From Antrihabitans auranticaus (GTDB lineage Bacteria > Actinomycetota > Actinomycetes > Mycobacteriales > Mycobacteriaceae), in the NCBI RefSeq assembly GCF_016481275.1, contig NZ_JAEMNW010000007.1, forward strand, positions 62,001 through 126,000: a stretch of DNA of 64,000 nt, written 5' to 3'. Position 1 is the stretch's first letter. Each line of letters begins with the position of its first letter. Of the stretch, positions 36,494 through 44,844 are shown one piece after another. A program made the translations under genes and the position numbers. The notes beneath the pieces were generated by a model. That model was not told the origin of the DNA, did no database searches, and saw nothing but the letters and a program-made list of their open reading frames with translations.

Positions 36494-36969
36494 TGGAAGT
36501 GCGGAAAGACGTTCGCGACGAACGGCCGGTGCCGGTCGACGTTACGACCGCGGCTCAACTCTGGTGGGGAGTAATAGCTTTCGGTGTCGTCAGTATGGCT
36601 GCGGGTGTCGTCGAGGGATACGGTCACCGCGCGGACCTTGCCGGTGCGAACGGGTCGACCCGGTTGGTCGTCATGATGCTCGGTGTATCGGTTGTGCTCG
36701 GCCTGCTCTTGTCGGCAGCGTTTCTTCTCGTACTCCGCAAATTGCAGCGAGCGCGCAATTGGGCGCGCATGATCGTCACGCTCGTCGGCGGGATTCTTGT
36801 GCTGGGTGCGCTGTTCAATGTGGTCGGTCTGGTTTCGCCCGACGGCCCTGTGTCCCTGGTGATCGGTGCGGCGGGGATCATTCAGGGCGTACTCGCGGCA
36901 GGGGCGATCTTTTTGTTGCACCGGGGTGAATCGAACTCGTATTTCCTGCGATTTCCGCCGTCGCAATAG
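36493..36969 (+). CDS. Four-helix membrane protein, unknown function
   Basis: A 158-residue membrane protein with four hydrophobic segments (about 22-42, 58-82, 93-115 and 120-142) and a short cytoplasmic N-terminus. Its GTG overlaps the hemB stop by one base (TAGTG), so it is probably the last gene of the hem operon, similar in place to Rv0513. The family is unrecognised. A similar four-helix protein follows at 37282. Confidence 0.7.
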   Translation: MEVRKDVRDERPVPVDVTTAAQLWWGVIAFGVVSMAAGVVEGYGHRADLAGANGSTRLVVMMLGVSVVLGLLLSAAFLLVLRKLQRARNWARMIVTLVGGILVLGALFNVVGLVSPDGPVSLVIGAAGIIQGVLAAGAIFLLHRGESNSYFLRFPPSQ

Positions 36970-37118
36970 GTTGCGGGCGCGCGGCCCGATTGGCTGCATC
37001 GAGCGGGCGCATGTAGTGTGAGAGGTATCACAAGGTTCGGTATTGGGCCAGGTACGCGACACGGAGTTGGTTATTGTCGCACGGTGGCCATGCTGGCCAC
37101 GACGCGAAAGGGTGAGGT

Positions 37119-37238
37119 ATGCGGGTTGTGATCCAGCAGCATCAGAGTCTGCGACGCGAGTTGCTGATCATCGGCCTTATCGTGTTGATAGGCATTTTGA
37201 CAGTCGTATTGCTGATTGCCCCCGGGATGTTCGCCTGA
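37119..37238 (+). CDS. 39-residue single-span membrane protein
   Basis: A short ORF starting MRVVIQQHQSLRRELLIIGL and continuing through one hydrophobic helix to LLIAPGMFA. AGGG (37109-37112) lies six bases before its ATG. Charged residues at the N-terminus and one transmembrane span suggest a real small membrane protein. It sits between two four-helix membrane protein genes in a 312-base interval. The function is unknown. Confidence 0.55.
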   Translation: MRVVIQQHQSLRRELLIIGLIVLIGILTVVLLIAPGMFA

Positions 37239-37281
37239 CCCTAGGTCGGCCGTATGTCGTTCGATACAGCAAGATTGACGC

Positions 37282-37719
37282 GTGACCACCCCTTCCGACA
37301 GTCGTCCGAAACTCGTTTCAATTGCCTATTGGCTCTGGCTCGTTGCCGCAATTGCCCTGTTTTTGTTCGGCATTCTTGCTGCCAGCGCGAACGGTGATTC
37401 GATTCGTGAGCGTTTGGCCGATCTCGACTACAGCACCGAAACCGCCGACGCATTTGTGCTGATGCTTCGCGTGACCGGCGGCATGTCGGTCGTCGTCGGA
37501 TTGGCAATCGGATTCATGGCCGGACCGGTCCGTAATGGGCATTACCGCTTTCGGAGAGCCCTAGTCGCACTTTCTGCCATATTCGCGCTTTTTCAAGCGG
37601 GCGCGGTGCTGACAGGGATTAGCCCGGTGATCCTGTTGGTAGTTCCGGTGCTACTCGTCGCGGCGTCGGTTCTCGTTTATCGGCCCGGTGCGAAGGAATG
37701 GTTCGTGGATGAAACCTGA
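37282..37719 (+). CDS. Four-helix membrane protein, unknown function
   Basis: A 145-residue membrane protein with four hydrophobic segments (about 14-34, 59-82, 92-108 and 113-132) and a DSRPKLVSIAYWLWLVAAIA start. Its layout resembles the protein encoded at 36493, so the two may be diverged paralogues. The 3' end overlaps the next gene by 11 bases. No family is recognised. Confidence 0.68.
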   Translation: MTTPSDSRPKLVSIAYWLWLVAAIALFLFGILAASANGDSIRERLADLDYSTETADAFVLMLRVTGGMSVVVGLAIGFMAGPVRNGHYRFRRALVALSAIFALFQAGAVLTGISPVILLVVPVLLVAASVLVYRPGAKEWFVDET

Positions 37720-38191
37720 ACCTCCCGTGCGATACCGCGAACCCGGCGCGAGGTGGCGTTCGGTCGCCTACGGCCCAGTCTTCTGCGCGGTAATACTCGT
37801 GATCGAAATTTCTTTCGGTGCGCCTGTGCACTGGTTCGGGTTGATTGCGTTTGCGGCACTCCTGGCGGGATTTGTCGCGCTGCAGGTGGTGGCCGGCAAG
37901 AAACACGTCAGTGTCGAACTCACGGACACGACGTTGCGGCAGGGCACCGAGGTGATTTCGCTGGCCGACATCGCGTATCTCTATCCCGAGGCCGACGACT
38001 ATCGGCGACGGGAAGAGCCGTGGGAGGAAGCTCGTGCGTTGGGCGAGCTTTCGGATGTTCCGCGGGGTCGCACCGCGATCGGAGTGAAAATGCGCGGGGA
38101 CATCATGGTCCGCGCGTGGGCGCGTAACGACGAGCGGTTGCGCGAGCATTTGACGAGCGCGCTGGAGCGCTTGCGTAAGGAGTCGTCGTGA
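37709..38191 (+). CDS. Two-helix membrane protein, DUF3093-like
   Basis: A 160-residue protein with two adjacent membrane helices (about residues 20-58) and a C-terminal cytoplasmic domain of about 95 residues (GKKHVSVELTDTTLRQGTEV and so on). The layout of YRE start, helical hairpin and beta-rich tail resembles DUF3093 of actinobacteria, but the match is tentative. ATG 37709 overlaps the upstream gene by 11 bases, and its stop overlaps the GTG of the next gene (GTGA). Confidence 0.62.
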   Translation: MKPEPPVRYREPGARWRSVAYGPVFCAVILVIEISFGAPVHWFGLIAFAALLAGFVALQVVAGKKHVSVELTDTTLRQGTEVISLADIAYLYPEADDYRRREEPWEEARALGELSDVPRGRTAIGVKMRGDIMVRAWARNDERLREHLTSALERLRKESS

Positions 38192-38421
38192 AGCGGATCG
38201 TGATCGATGTCGTGGCCTGTGTGGTGCTCGTCGGGCTCGGTGTCTGGTGCTGGAACATCGGCGTCCAAACCACGCCGTTGTCCCCTGAGTTCGTCGGTGC
38301 ATCGGGCGCAGACGGCACGTACTACTCCGGCGGCTGGATCGCCCTCGCTGCATGCCTGGTTGCGGCCGGCGGAGCGTTCCTCGTGGACGCGGTCGGGCGG
38401 CTGGTTCGACCCTCGCCTTAA
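38188..38421 (+). CDS. Small two-helix membrane protein
   Basis: A 77-residue protein with one helix at residues 5-25 and another at about 48-70. No family is recognised. It is coupled by GTGA to the gene before and ends the run of membrane genes. The CsoR promoter begins directly after its stop. Confidence 0.62.
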   Translation: MKRIVIDVVACVVLVGLGVWCWNIGVQTTPLSPEFVGASGADGTYYSGGWIALAACLVAAGGAFLVDAVGRLVRPSP

Positions 38422-38422
38422 G

Positions 38423-38441
38423 TACCTAAGGGGGGTATGGT
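38423..38441 (+). promoter_or_regulatory. csoR leaderless promoter and CsoR-like operator
   Basis: TATGGT (38436-38441) stands six bases before the csoR ATG. Overlapping it, TACC (38423-38426) and GGTA (38434-38437) frame a run of G residues, resembling the G/C-tract inverted repeats bound by CsoR-family proteins. Autoregulation is likely. Confidence 0.5.
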
Positions 38442-38447
38442 AGTGCC

Positions 38448-38729
38448 ATGAATTCGTACTCCCCCGAGAAGGACGAGCTGCTCAAGCGGCTGCGCCGAAT
38501 CGAAGGGCAAGTTGCCGGCATCTCGCGCATGGTTGCCGACGATCGCTACTGCATCGACGTCCTGACGCAGGTCGCGGCGGCCACCTCGGCGCTGCAGTCG
38601 GTGTCGCTCAAGCTTCTGGACGCCCACATGGCGGGCTGCGTGGTCGAGGCGGCGAAGCGCGGTGGACCCGAGGCGGACGCAAAGATCAAGGAAGCGTCCG
38701 ACGCGATTGCCCGGCTGGTGCGCTCGTAG
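38448..38729 (+). CDS. csoR: CsoR-family copper-sensing repressor
   Basis: A 93-residue DUF156 protein that represses DNA until Cu(I) binds. The three Cu ligands of CsoR are in place: Cys35 (DDRYCIDV), His60 and Cys64 (DAHMAGCV). The N-terminal RLRRIEGQVAGISRMV is the family signature. The start is probably leaderless. No copper ATPase, chaperone or metallothionein gene is adjacent, so its targets beyond itself must lie elsewhere. Confidence 0.9.
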   Translation: MNSYSPEKDELLKRLRRIEGQVAGISRMVADDRYCIDVLTQVAAATSALQSVSLKLLDAHMAGCVVEAAKRGGPEADAKIKEASDAIARLVRS

Positions 38730-38747
38730 CCGAGTAGCGTTGGCGTG

Positions 38748-39263
38748 ATGAAGGCGCTTCCGTTCGTGGCTGTCGTAATTGCGAGTTTCGGGCTGGTCGC
38801 GTGCAGTTCCAGCGACGACGACGGTTCGGCCGCAATGAGTTCCGCCGTCGAGCGACCCGGCGCGCCGACTGCGGAGGACGCAACCACCATCGACGCGTGC
38901 GGCCTGCTCACCAGTGCCGATATCCAGAAATACATCGATGTCGACGTCGCAGGCAATCCGAACACAAGCGTTCCGGAAGCGCCGGGGTGTGTCTGGGAAA
39001 ACCCTGACACCTACACATCGGTGACGGTCGACATCGGCGCGCCGGACACCGCCATCAACGGCACCCTGCCCGACCCGGAACCCGGTTTCGAGGGAAGGCC
39101 AGCTCCGGACGGAATGCGCTATTTCGCGACCGGCGTCGTCGACTTCGCTGCCGACAAGCGCGCCAACTCGGTTCAGGTCGCGAACCCGAACCTGTCGGCG
39201 GACGAAAGCGACGCGGCGGCGTTGGAACTGGCTCGCAAGGTTCAGGAACGACTTCAGCAGTAG
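38748..39263 (+). CDS. DUF3558-type lipoprotein
   Basis: A 171-residue secreted lipoprotein. The signal peptide ends in lipobox GLVAC (Cys about residue 20), followed by a Ser/Asp linker. The body matches DUF3558: DACGLLTSADIQKYID, then EAPGCVWENPDTYTSVTV with a second conserved cysteine. ATG 38748 lies seven bases after TAGCGT, so it is probably leaderless. The stop lies in a palindrome shared with the convergent gene's stop. The function is unknown. Confidence 0.78.
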   Translation: MKALPFVAVVIASFGLVACSSSDDDGSAAMSSAVERPGAPTAEDATTIDACGLLTSADIQKYIDVDVAGNPNTSVPEAPGCVWENPDTYTSVTVDIGAPDTAINGTLPDPEPGFEGRPAPDGMRYFATGVVDFAADKRANSVQVANPNLSADESDAAALELARKVQERLQQ

Positions 39264-39268
39264 CCGGG

Positions 39269-40414
39269 CTACTTCATCGAGCCTTCCGAGGTCCAGCCCG
39301 CGTCTCTGCGCCGATTTCCGCGCCGCGACGGCAACACCACAACCCGCAGCGCCGCCCGCAGACTCTCGTGGGTGTTGGCCCATGCCTCGGCCTCGTGTTC
39401 GCATGCGGCGGCTTCTTCGGCGTCGAGTGCGTCGCTCGCCGACCGTCGCCAGGAGATCTCCTGCTCCGAGCAGATCAGTAGGTATTCGAGGATCGAGTCG
39501 CGGTCGTTGTCGCAGATCGCCGCGACCTCGGACGCGTCCAGCTGATCGAGATGCAGGAGGCACTGCAGTGCCGCCGGCAAGCTTTGCGCCACATTGTCGA
39601 CCTCGAGCTCGGAAGCAATGACCGGCGCGCCTTCGCGCATGAAGTGGATCCACTTCGCGAATGCAGATTCGAGGTTCTTCGCCACGAACACGGTCGCTTC
39701 GAGGCGCAGGACGCCGACCACCGCGTCGTCGACGATCCGCAGGTTCACGTCCGGCCACACCTGGCTGTGCTCCTCGAGTACGGCGGCCGCGTTGGTGGCG
39801 TCGCCGAGCACCGCATAGAACGCGATCGTGGGCTCGTCCACCCGCACGCACAGCAGTGACGACATGTCGCCGATCGTCAGCGGGATGTCCCCGTCTTCGT
39901 CACGCAGCACCGGTTCGCTCACGAGATCGCTCACGACCGCGGCAGCCAACTCCTGCAGATGGTCGCGGCCCCGCGGGGCAACTGCCACGATCGGCTCCGG
40001 CTCAGCCGGACCGCCCTCGGTCAAGAACGCGGGGTGAGGCACTTCCCACATGTCCCGAACGACGACGACGGCCAGCGCAGCGAGCTTGTCCGAGTACCGC
40101 CGGCCGAACTCGAGAACGACGCGCCCGTCCTTGCGTTGTTTCCACCCAGCCTCGAACATTGCGTCGAGGTCGGCGGTTTCCATGAATCGCAGCCGCGGGC
40201 CGGCGGGAATCTCGCACCGCACGCGGTTGGCCCCGGTGACAGTGAAAACTACCTCGGGCAGCGGGTAGATCACGTCGTAGCTGCAGGTCAGAACTATTTT
40301 TTCGCCCTTCGGCAGAGCAGCGAGGCGGTCGGCAAGGCAAGTGCGGAAGTCGGTCCATGCGGCGACGACAGTGGTATCGAAGTGTTCGAAGTCGGACTCG
40401 TTGAAATTGGACAC
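39269..40414 (-). CDS. TY-Chap/YbjN-like protein
   Basis: A 381-residue cytoplasmic protein. The first part (about 10-125) resembles the TY-Chap domain (WTDFRTCLADRLAALPKGEK and MFEAGWKQRKDGRVVLEFGR). The second (about 150-265) resembles a YbjN-like domain (DEDGDIPLTIGDMSSLLCVR). A helical C-terminus follows. Such domains are thought to act like type III secretion chaperones, but no partner is known. GTG 40414 is chosen because AAGGAG lies five bases upstream; longer frames would include that site. Confidence 0.6.
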   Translation of the reverse strand: MSNFNESDFEHFDTTVVAAWTDFRTCLADRLAALPKGEKIVLTCSYDVIYPLPEVVFTVTGANRVRCEIPAGPRLRFMETADLDAMFEAGWKQRKDGRVVLEFGRRYSDKLAALAVVVVRDMWEVPHPAFLTEGGPAEPEPIVAVAPRGRDHLQELAAAVVSDLVSEPVLRDEDGDIPLTIGDMSSLLCVRVDEPTIAFYAVLGDATNAAAVLEEHSQVWPDVNLRIVDDAVVGVLRLEATVFVAKNLESAFAKWIHFMREGAPVIASELEVDNVAQSLPAALQCLLHLDQLDASEVAAICDNDRDSILEYLLICSEQEISWRRSASDALDAEEAAACEHEAEAWANTHESLRAALRVVVLPSRRGNRRRDAGWTSEGSMK

Positions 40415-40556
40415 GGGCACTCCTTGCACTAGGGACGCGGGGGAGCTGACCCAGGCTCCGACCCGCACCTACAACGTAGCGGGATGGTCCGACATATGCG
40501 CGGCACAGGTTTGCGCGACGGCCAGCCGGTGAATCCATAGGCGAAAGGTGGCGACC

Positions 40557-41369
40557 ATGTCCCAAGAGACCAGTGATACCGATAAAGGCTCCCGTGCGGC
40601 GGATGCTGTCCAGCACCCGTGGTTCGAGAAGCTCGCGCGCGCCGGGCACGTCGTCAACGGCGTCCTGCACATCCTGATCGGCTACATCGCGATCCGGTTG
40701 GCGTTCGGCAAGGGCGGGAACGCCGACCAGTCCGGCGCGCTCGGCGAGCTGGCGTCGAAACCGGGCGGAGCCGTCGCCCTGTGGGTGGCCGTGGCCGCAT
40801 TCGTCATGCTCGCACTCTGGCGGCTTGTCGAAACGGTCGGCGGCAAGGCGTCCGAATCCGATTCCGGCGATGCATTCGACAAGGTAAAGGCGCTTTCGCT
40901 GGCCGTCGTGTACTTCGCGTTCGCTTGGACCGCGTTCACGTTCGCGCGCGGATCCGGCAAGTCGAGCAGCGAGCAGAACGTCGGCCTCACTGCGCGCCTG
41001 ATGGAGAACGGGTTCGGAAAGTTTGTCCTGATCGTCGCGGGTGGAGTAGTCATCGGCGTCGGTGGATACTTCGCCTACAAGGGCGCGACGAAGAAGTTTT
41101 TGAAAGATCTGTTGCCGACACGCAGTCGGTACGCCGAGCCTATCGGATTCGTCGGTTACATCGCCAAGGGTGCGGCGCTGCTCGGCGTCGGGACTTTGAT
41201 CATCACGGCCGTCGTCACCGCAGATCCGGCCAAAGCCAAGGGCCTCGATGGCGCCATCAAGATCCTCGGTGAGCAGGCGTTCGGGACGGCACTGCTCGTC
41301 ATCGCGGGTCTGGGTATCGCGGTCTACGGCGTCTACTCCTTCGTCATGGCGAAGGACGCGAGAATGTAG
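40557..41369 (+). CDS. DUF1206 membrane protein
   Basis: A 270-residue integral membrane protein with six hydrophobic segments arranged as three helical pairs, which fits the triplicated DUF1206 family. It contains EKLARAGHVVNGVLHILIGY and repeats of the same pattern at FVLIVAGGVVIGVGGYFAYK and PIGFVGYIAKGAALLGVGTL. AAGG nine bases before the ATG supports the start. The function is unknown. Confidence 0.8.
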   Translation: MSQETSDTDKGSRAADAVQHPWFEKLARAGHVVNGVLHILIGYIAIRLAFGKGGNADQSGALGELASKPGGAVALWVAVAAFVMLALWRLVETVGGKASESDSGDAFDKVKALSLAVVYFAFAWTAFTFARGSGKSSSEQNVGLTARLMENGFGKFVLIVAGGVVIGVGGYFAYKGATKKFLKDLLPTRSRYAEPIGFVGYIAKGAALLGVGTLIITAVVTADPAKAKGLDGAIKILGEQAFGTALLVIAGLGIAVYGVYSFVMAKDARM

Positions 41370-41378
41370 CCTTCTTGC

Positions 41379-41588
41379 ATGCCCCGTTACGAATACCGAT
41401 GCCGGAGCTGCGGCGACACGTTCGAAGTGACCCGCTCGATGTCCGAGTCCTCGATCGATACGCCGTGCCCGCAGGGGCACGACGACACGGTCAAGCTGCT
41501 GACCACCTTGGGACTGGCCGGCAAGTCGGCACCCGCGCCACAGCCGCAGGGCGGCGGTGGGTGCTGTGGCGGCGGTTGCTGTTCCTAG
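41379..41588 (+). CDS. FmdB-type zinc ribbon protein
   Basis: A 69-residue protein with an FmdB zinc ribbon (MPRYEYRCRSCGDTFEV, later CPQGHDD) and a glycine-cysteine tail GGGGCCGGGCCS that may bind metal. TAGCCT six bases before the ATG fits a leaderless start, and that box overlaps the stop of the DUF1206 gene. The last four bases (CTAG) also hold the stop of the convergent DoxX gene. Confidence 0.85.
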   Translation: MPRYEYRCRSCGDTFEVTRSMSESSIDTPCPQGHDDTVKLLTTLGLAGKSAPAPQPQGGGGCCGGGCCS

Positions 41589-42001
41589 ACCCGGACGGCC
41601 TTGCCGAAGCTCGCGTCGATACTGAACTTGCCTGCACCGGTGACGGCGATCAGCAGCGCGCCCACACCCAGGGCGACGACGAGCTCGTAGCCACCACCGC
41701 TGACGAAGACGCCGTTCTCGATGTGTACAAATGCGAATGCGCCGAGCATGTTCGCGAACAGGAGCAGGCCGGCGATCGAGGTCAGCACACCCGCGATCAA
41801 CGCGATGCCGCCACCGAGTTCGACTGCTGCGGCGAAGATCGCCGATGCGCGCGGGGCGGGGATGTCCATGCCCCGAAAGCCTGTCGTCACGTTGTCCAGG
41901 CCAGTGGTGAAGAACTTCTGCCAGCCGTGCGCGACGAACACCACGCCGAGGCCTACGCGGGCGATCAGCAGGGCCAGGTCACGTTGTGTAGACGAATTCA
42001 T
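41585..42001 (-). CDS. DoxX-family membrane protein
   Basis: A 138-residue DoxX protein with four membrane helices and the family stretch ARVGLGVVFVAHGWQKFF, followed by FAAAVELGGGIALIAGVLTS. Mycobacterial DoxX works with SodA and SseA in detoxification, but such partners are absent here. Its stop overlaps that of fmdB in CTAG. It is followed on the same strand by the alarmone synthetase gene upstream. Confidence 0.85.
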   Translation of the reverse strand: MNSSTQRDLALLIARVGLGVVFVAHGWQKFFTTGLDNVTTGFRGMDIPAPRASAIFAAAVELGGGIALIAGVLTSIAGLLLFANMLGAFAFVHIENGVFVSGGGYELVVALGVGALLIAVTGAGKFSIDASFGKAVRV

Positions 42002-42060
42002 GCACCAAGGGTGTCAAAATCTAATTCAATCCTCAACTAAAGTGCCCGGCCTCACTCGCT

Positions 42061-42786
42061 CTAGCGCCTGCGGGCCAGAGATTCGAGCAGCTCGATCGGC
42101 ATCGGCAACAACAGCTGTCCGTCGGCGAAGTCGGACTCCGCTTTGGCGGCCGCGAACTCTTCGTGCAGCCGTTCCATCTTGACGTCCAACTTGTTGGCTG
42201 CCTCGGCCGCTTCCGTCAGCTCTTCGAGCAACGACGGCGGAATGTTGCCGCCGTACTTGTAGTAGATCTTGTGCTCGAGGCTCGCCCAGAAGTCCATGGC
42301 GATGGTCCGGATCTGCAGTTCGACGGGCACCTGCTGGACCCGATCGCTCATGAACACAGGAATCTCGGCCAGGATGTGCAGGCTCTTGTAGCCGTTGGGC
42401 TTGGGTGCGGCGATGTAATCGCGCACTTCGGTGACGGTGATGTCGTTCTGGCCGGTCAGCATGTCCGCGATGCGGTAGGTGTCCTTGATGAAGCTGCACG
42501 TGATGCGGACGCCTGCGATGTCGACGATCTGCTTTGCGAGGTCGTCGAACGTGATCGGGCAATTCTTGCGGTAGGCCTTCTGCAGGAGGCTCTCCGGCGA
42601 TTTCAGGCGAGAGGCTACGTGCTCGATCGGGCTGTAGTGATGGATGTGGGTGAACTCGTCCTTGAGGATGTTCACCTTCGTCATCATCTCCGCGATGCCG
42701 AATTGGTACGGCATCATGAAGCGCGTGAACTCGGCGCGGTAGTGCGCCAGATCCTCCGCCCACACGCCGTCCAGAGATTCGGTCAC
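42061..42786 (-). CDS. Small alarmone synthetase (RelA/SpoT synthetase domain)
   Basis: A 241-residue single-domain (p)ppGpp synthetase without HD hydrolase or TGS domains. The synthetase motifs look intact: SRLKSPESLLQKAYRK (ATP side), VDIAGVRITCSFIKDTYR, PNGYKSLHILAEIP, and VELQIRTIAMDFWASLEHK. It would transfer pyrophosphate from ATP to GDP or GTP. The GTG start at 42786 has no clear ribosome binding site; TTGACA lies about 55 bases upstream. A short C-terminal helical region completes it. Confidence 0.85.
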   Translation of the reverse strand: MTESLDGVWAEDLAHYRAEFTRFMMPYQFGIAEMMTKVNILKDEFTHIHHYSPIEHVASRLKSPESLLQKAYRKNCPITFDDLAKQIVDIAGVRITCSFIKDTYRIADMLTGQNDITVTEVRDYIAAPKPNGYKSLHILAEIPVFMSDRVQQVPVELQIRTIAMDFWASLEHKIYYKYGGNIPPSLLEELTEAAEAANKLDVKMERLHEEFAAAKAESDFADGQLLLPMPIELLESLARRR

Positions 42787-42884
42787 GTTTATCGCCCGCC
42801 CTAAGTTGTCCGTTTTGTCGCAGTACAGTCTTTCATGTCAAGCTGAGACGGCACTGAGATCAGAAACGCACAGCCGCTGTCGGG

Positions 42885-44792
42885 CTACGGCTCCAGCATT
42901 GCGGCGTTGAGCAGATTATCGGGAACGCCGAGGCCGTCGACCAGTGACCGAGCGCGCGGGCGCAGCGTTCGGCACCGCTCGTTGATGGCCCGTCCGACAG
43001 CCTTCGACCGCTCGACCGAGATCAGGCGATGCTCCATGAACCAGGCTTTGTCCTCCTCGATGACCGACAGTGCGTACAGGTCACAGAGGTCCTCGAGCAG
43101 CTCCTTTGCCGCCTTGTCCTTGCACGCTTCGATGCCCGCGATGAACGCCTCCAGCGTCACTCGATCGATGTGTGCGCGCGCGGTGTGCATGACGTGGTCC
43201 TGCACGAAGTTGAACGCGTCGAACGGATCCTTCTCGCGTTTGGACGCACCCTGTAGACGCCGGGCGGCGGTCGAGATCAGGTATTCCTCACGATCCTCGA
43301 ACATTCCGAGCTGGGTGCCGCGATTGAAGAGGCTGCCGTCTTCCTCGTTGTCCTGCCGCGTGTCGAGGAGCGTCTGAATGATCTGGAGTGCGGCGGTCCG
43401 GGTCTTGACGACGTCGCTGACCGTGACCGTCGCAAACTTCATCCACTCGACCGGGCTCATCCCGCGGACCTCGTCGGCGTAGGACGTCAGCAGTTCCTTC
43501 GCGACGAGCTGAGTCAGAACGTGGTTGTCGCCCTCGAACGTCGTGAACACGTCGGTGTCCGCCTTGAGCTGCACCAGACGGTTCTCCGTCAGATAGCCTG
43601 CGCCGCCGCATGCCTCGCGGCATTCCTGGATCGCACGCGTGGCGAATGCGGTGTTGGCGACCTTGAGCCCCGCCGCGCGGCTTTCCAGCTCGCGTTGGTC
43701 CTGCGGATCGGGCTCCTCGTCACTGCCTTGCAGGTCCTGCAGCTTGGCGATCAGCTCGTTCTGCGCGAAGCCGAGCGCATACGAGCGCGCGATCAACGGC
43801 AGCAGCCGGCGCTGGTGCACGAGGTAGTCCATGATGGGCACCTCGTCGTCGCTCTTCGGTGCACTGAACTGCCTGCGCTGCAACGCATATCGCGTCGCGA
43901 TCGTCAACGCGACCTTCGCCGCAGCGGCAGCCGAACCGCCGACCGTGACGCGGCCGCGCACAAGCGTGCCGACCATCGTGAAGAACCGGCGGTTCGAACT
44001 TTCGATGGGAGAGCTGTAGACGCCGTCCGCGTCTACGTCGCCGTAGCGATTGAGCAGGTTGTCGCGCGGGATCCGGACATGGTCGAACATGATCCGGCCG
44101 TTGTCGACGCCGGTGAGCCCGCCCTTGTAGCCGCAGTCCGACGTCGTCACCCCTGGCAGATCGTTTCCGTGCTCGTCCCTGATCGGGACGACGAGACAGT
44201 GCACCCCATGGTTCTCGCCGGCCACGATGAGCTGCGCGAACACTGCTGCGACGGTGGCGTGCAGTGCCGCGCCGCCGATGTAGTCCTTGCGTGCGGAGGG
44301 CGTCGGCGAATGGATGACGAACTCGCCCTTCGCGGCGTCGTAGGTGGCCGTGGTCTCGAGTTCCTGGACGTCGCTGCCGTGACCCGTTTCGGTCATCGCG
44401 AAACAGCCGAGCAGTCCGAGGTTGATGGTGGGTTTCACATACAGCTCGTGGTGGCGCGCGGTGCCGAGATTCTCGATCGCGCCGCCCCAGAGACCCCACT
44501 GCACGCCGGCCTTCACCATCAGTGAAAGGTCCGCCATGGCAAGCATTTCGATGCTCGTGACGGCAGCGCCCGCGTCGCCGGTGCCGCCGTGTTCGGTCCG
44601 GAACCCGTTTGCCGCGTAACCGTCGCCCGCGAGCAGTTGCATCTGTTCGAGCGCGTGGGCGCGCGCTTCTTCGAGATCGGGAATGAAGCGCGGCGTGAAC
44701 TGCTCGCGGCTCAGATCCACGCGTACCTTTTCGCGGGTGTCGTGGAACGGTCCGTCGAGCGTGATGCGCAAATGATCCGCGGTGATGGCCAT
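42885..44792 (-). CDS. Acyl-CoA oxidase-like acyl-CoA dehydrogenase
   Basis: A 635-residue flavoprotein closer to acyl-CoA oxidases than to short acyl-CoA dehydrogenases. It has CFAMTETGHGSDVQELETTA in the FAD domain, and ECREACGGAGYLTENRLVQL then TTFEGDNHVLTQLVAKELL, the acyl-CoA oxidase signature. A C-terminal helical domain of about 180 residues follows. It would oxidise acyl-CoAs with transfer of electrons to oxygen or ETF. ATG 44792 is chosen; the globin gene ends 52 bases upstream on the same strand. Confidence 0.85.
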   Translation of the reverse strand: MAITADHLRITLDGPFHDTREKVRVDLSREQFTPRFIPDLEEARAHALEQMQLLAGDGYAANGFRTEHGGTGDAGAAVTSIEMLAMADLSLMVKAGVQWGLWGGAIENLGTARHHELYVKPTINLGLLGCFAMTETGHGSDVQELETTATYDAAKGEFVIHSPTPSARKDYIGGAALHATVAAVFAQLIVAGENHGVHCLVVPIRDEHGNDLPGVTTSDCGYKGGLTGVDNGRIMFDHVRIPRDNLLNRYGDVDADGVYSSPIESSNRRFFTMVGTLVRGRVTVGGSAAAAAKVALTIATRYALQRRQFSAPKSDDEVPIMDYLVHQRRLLPLIARSYALGFAQNELIAKLQDLQGSDEEPDPQDQRELESRAAGLKVANTAFATRAIQECREACGGAGYLTENRLVQLKADTDVFTTFEGDNHVLTQLVAKELLTSYADEVRGMSPVEWMKFATVTVSDVVKTRTAALQIIQTLLDTRQDNEEDGSLFNRGTQLGMFEDREEYLISTAARRLQGASKREKDPFDAFNFVQDHVMHTARAHIDRVTLEAFIAGIEACKDKAAKELLEDLCDLYALSVIEEDKAWFMEHRLISVERSKAVGRAINERCRTLRPRARSLVDGLGVPDNLLNAAMLEP

Positions 44793-44844
44793 GCCATGCA
44801 CGTTACCGACGGATACGCTCAGTGGGCCGGAGTTCTCTGTGAAT

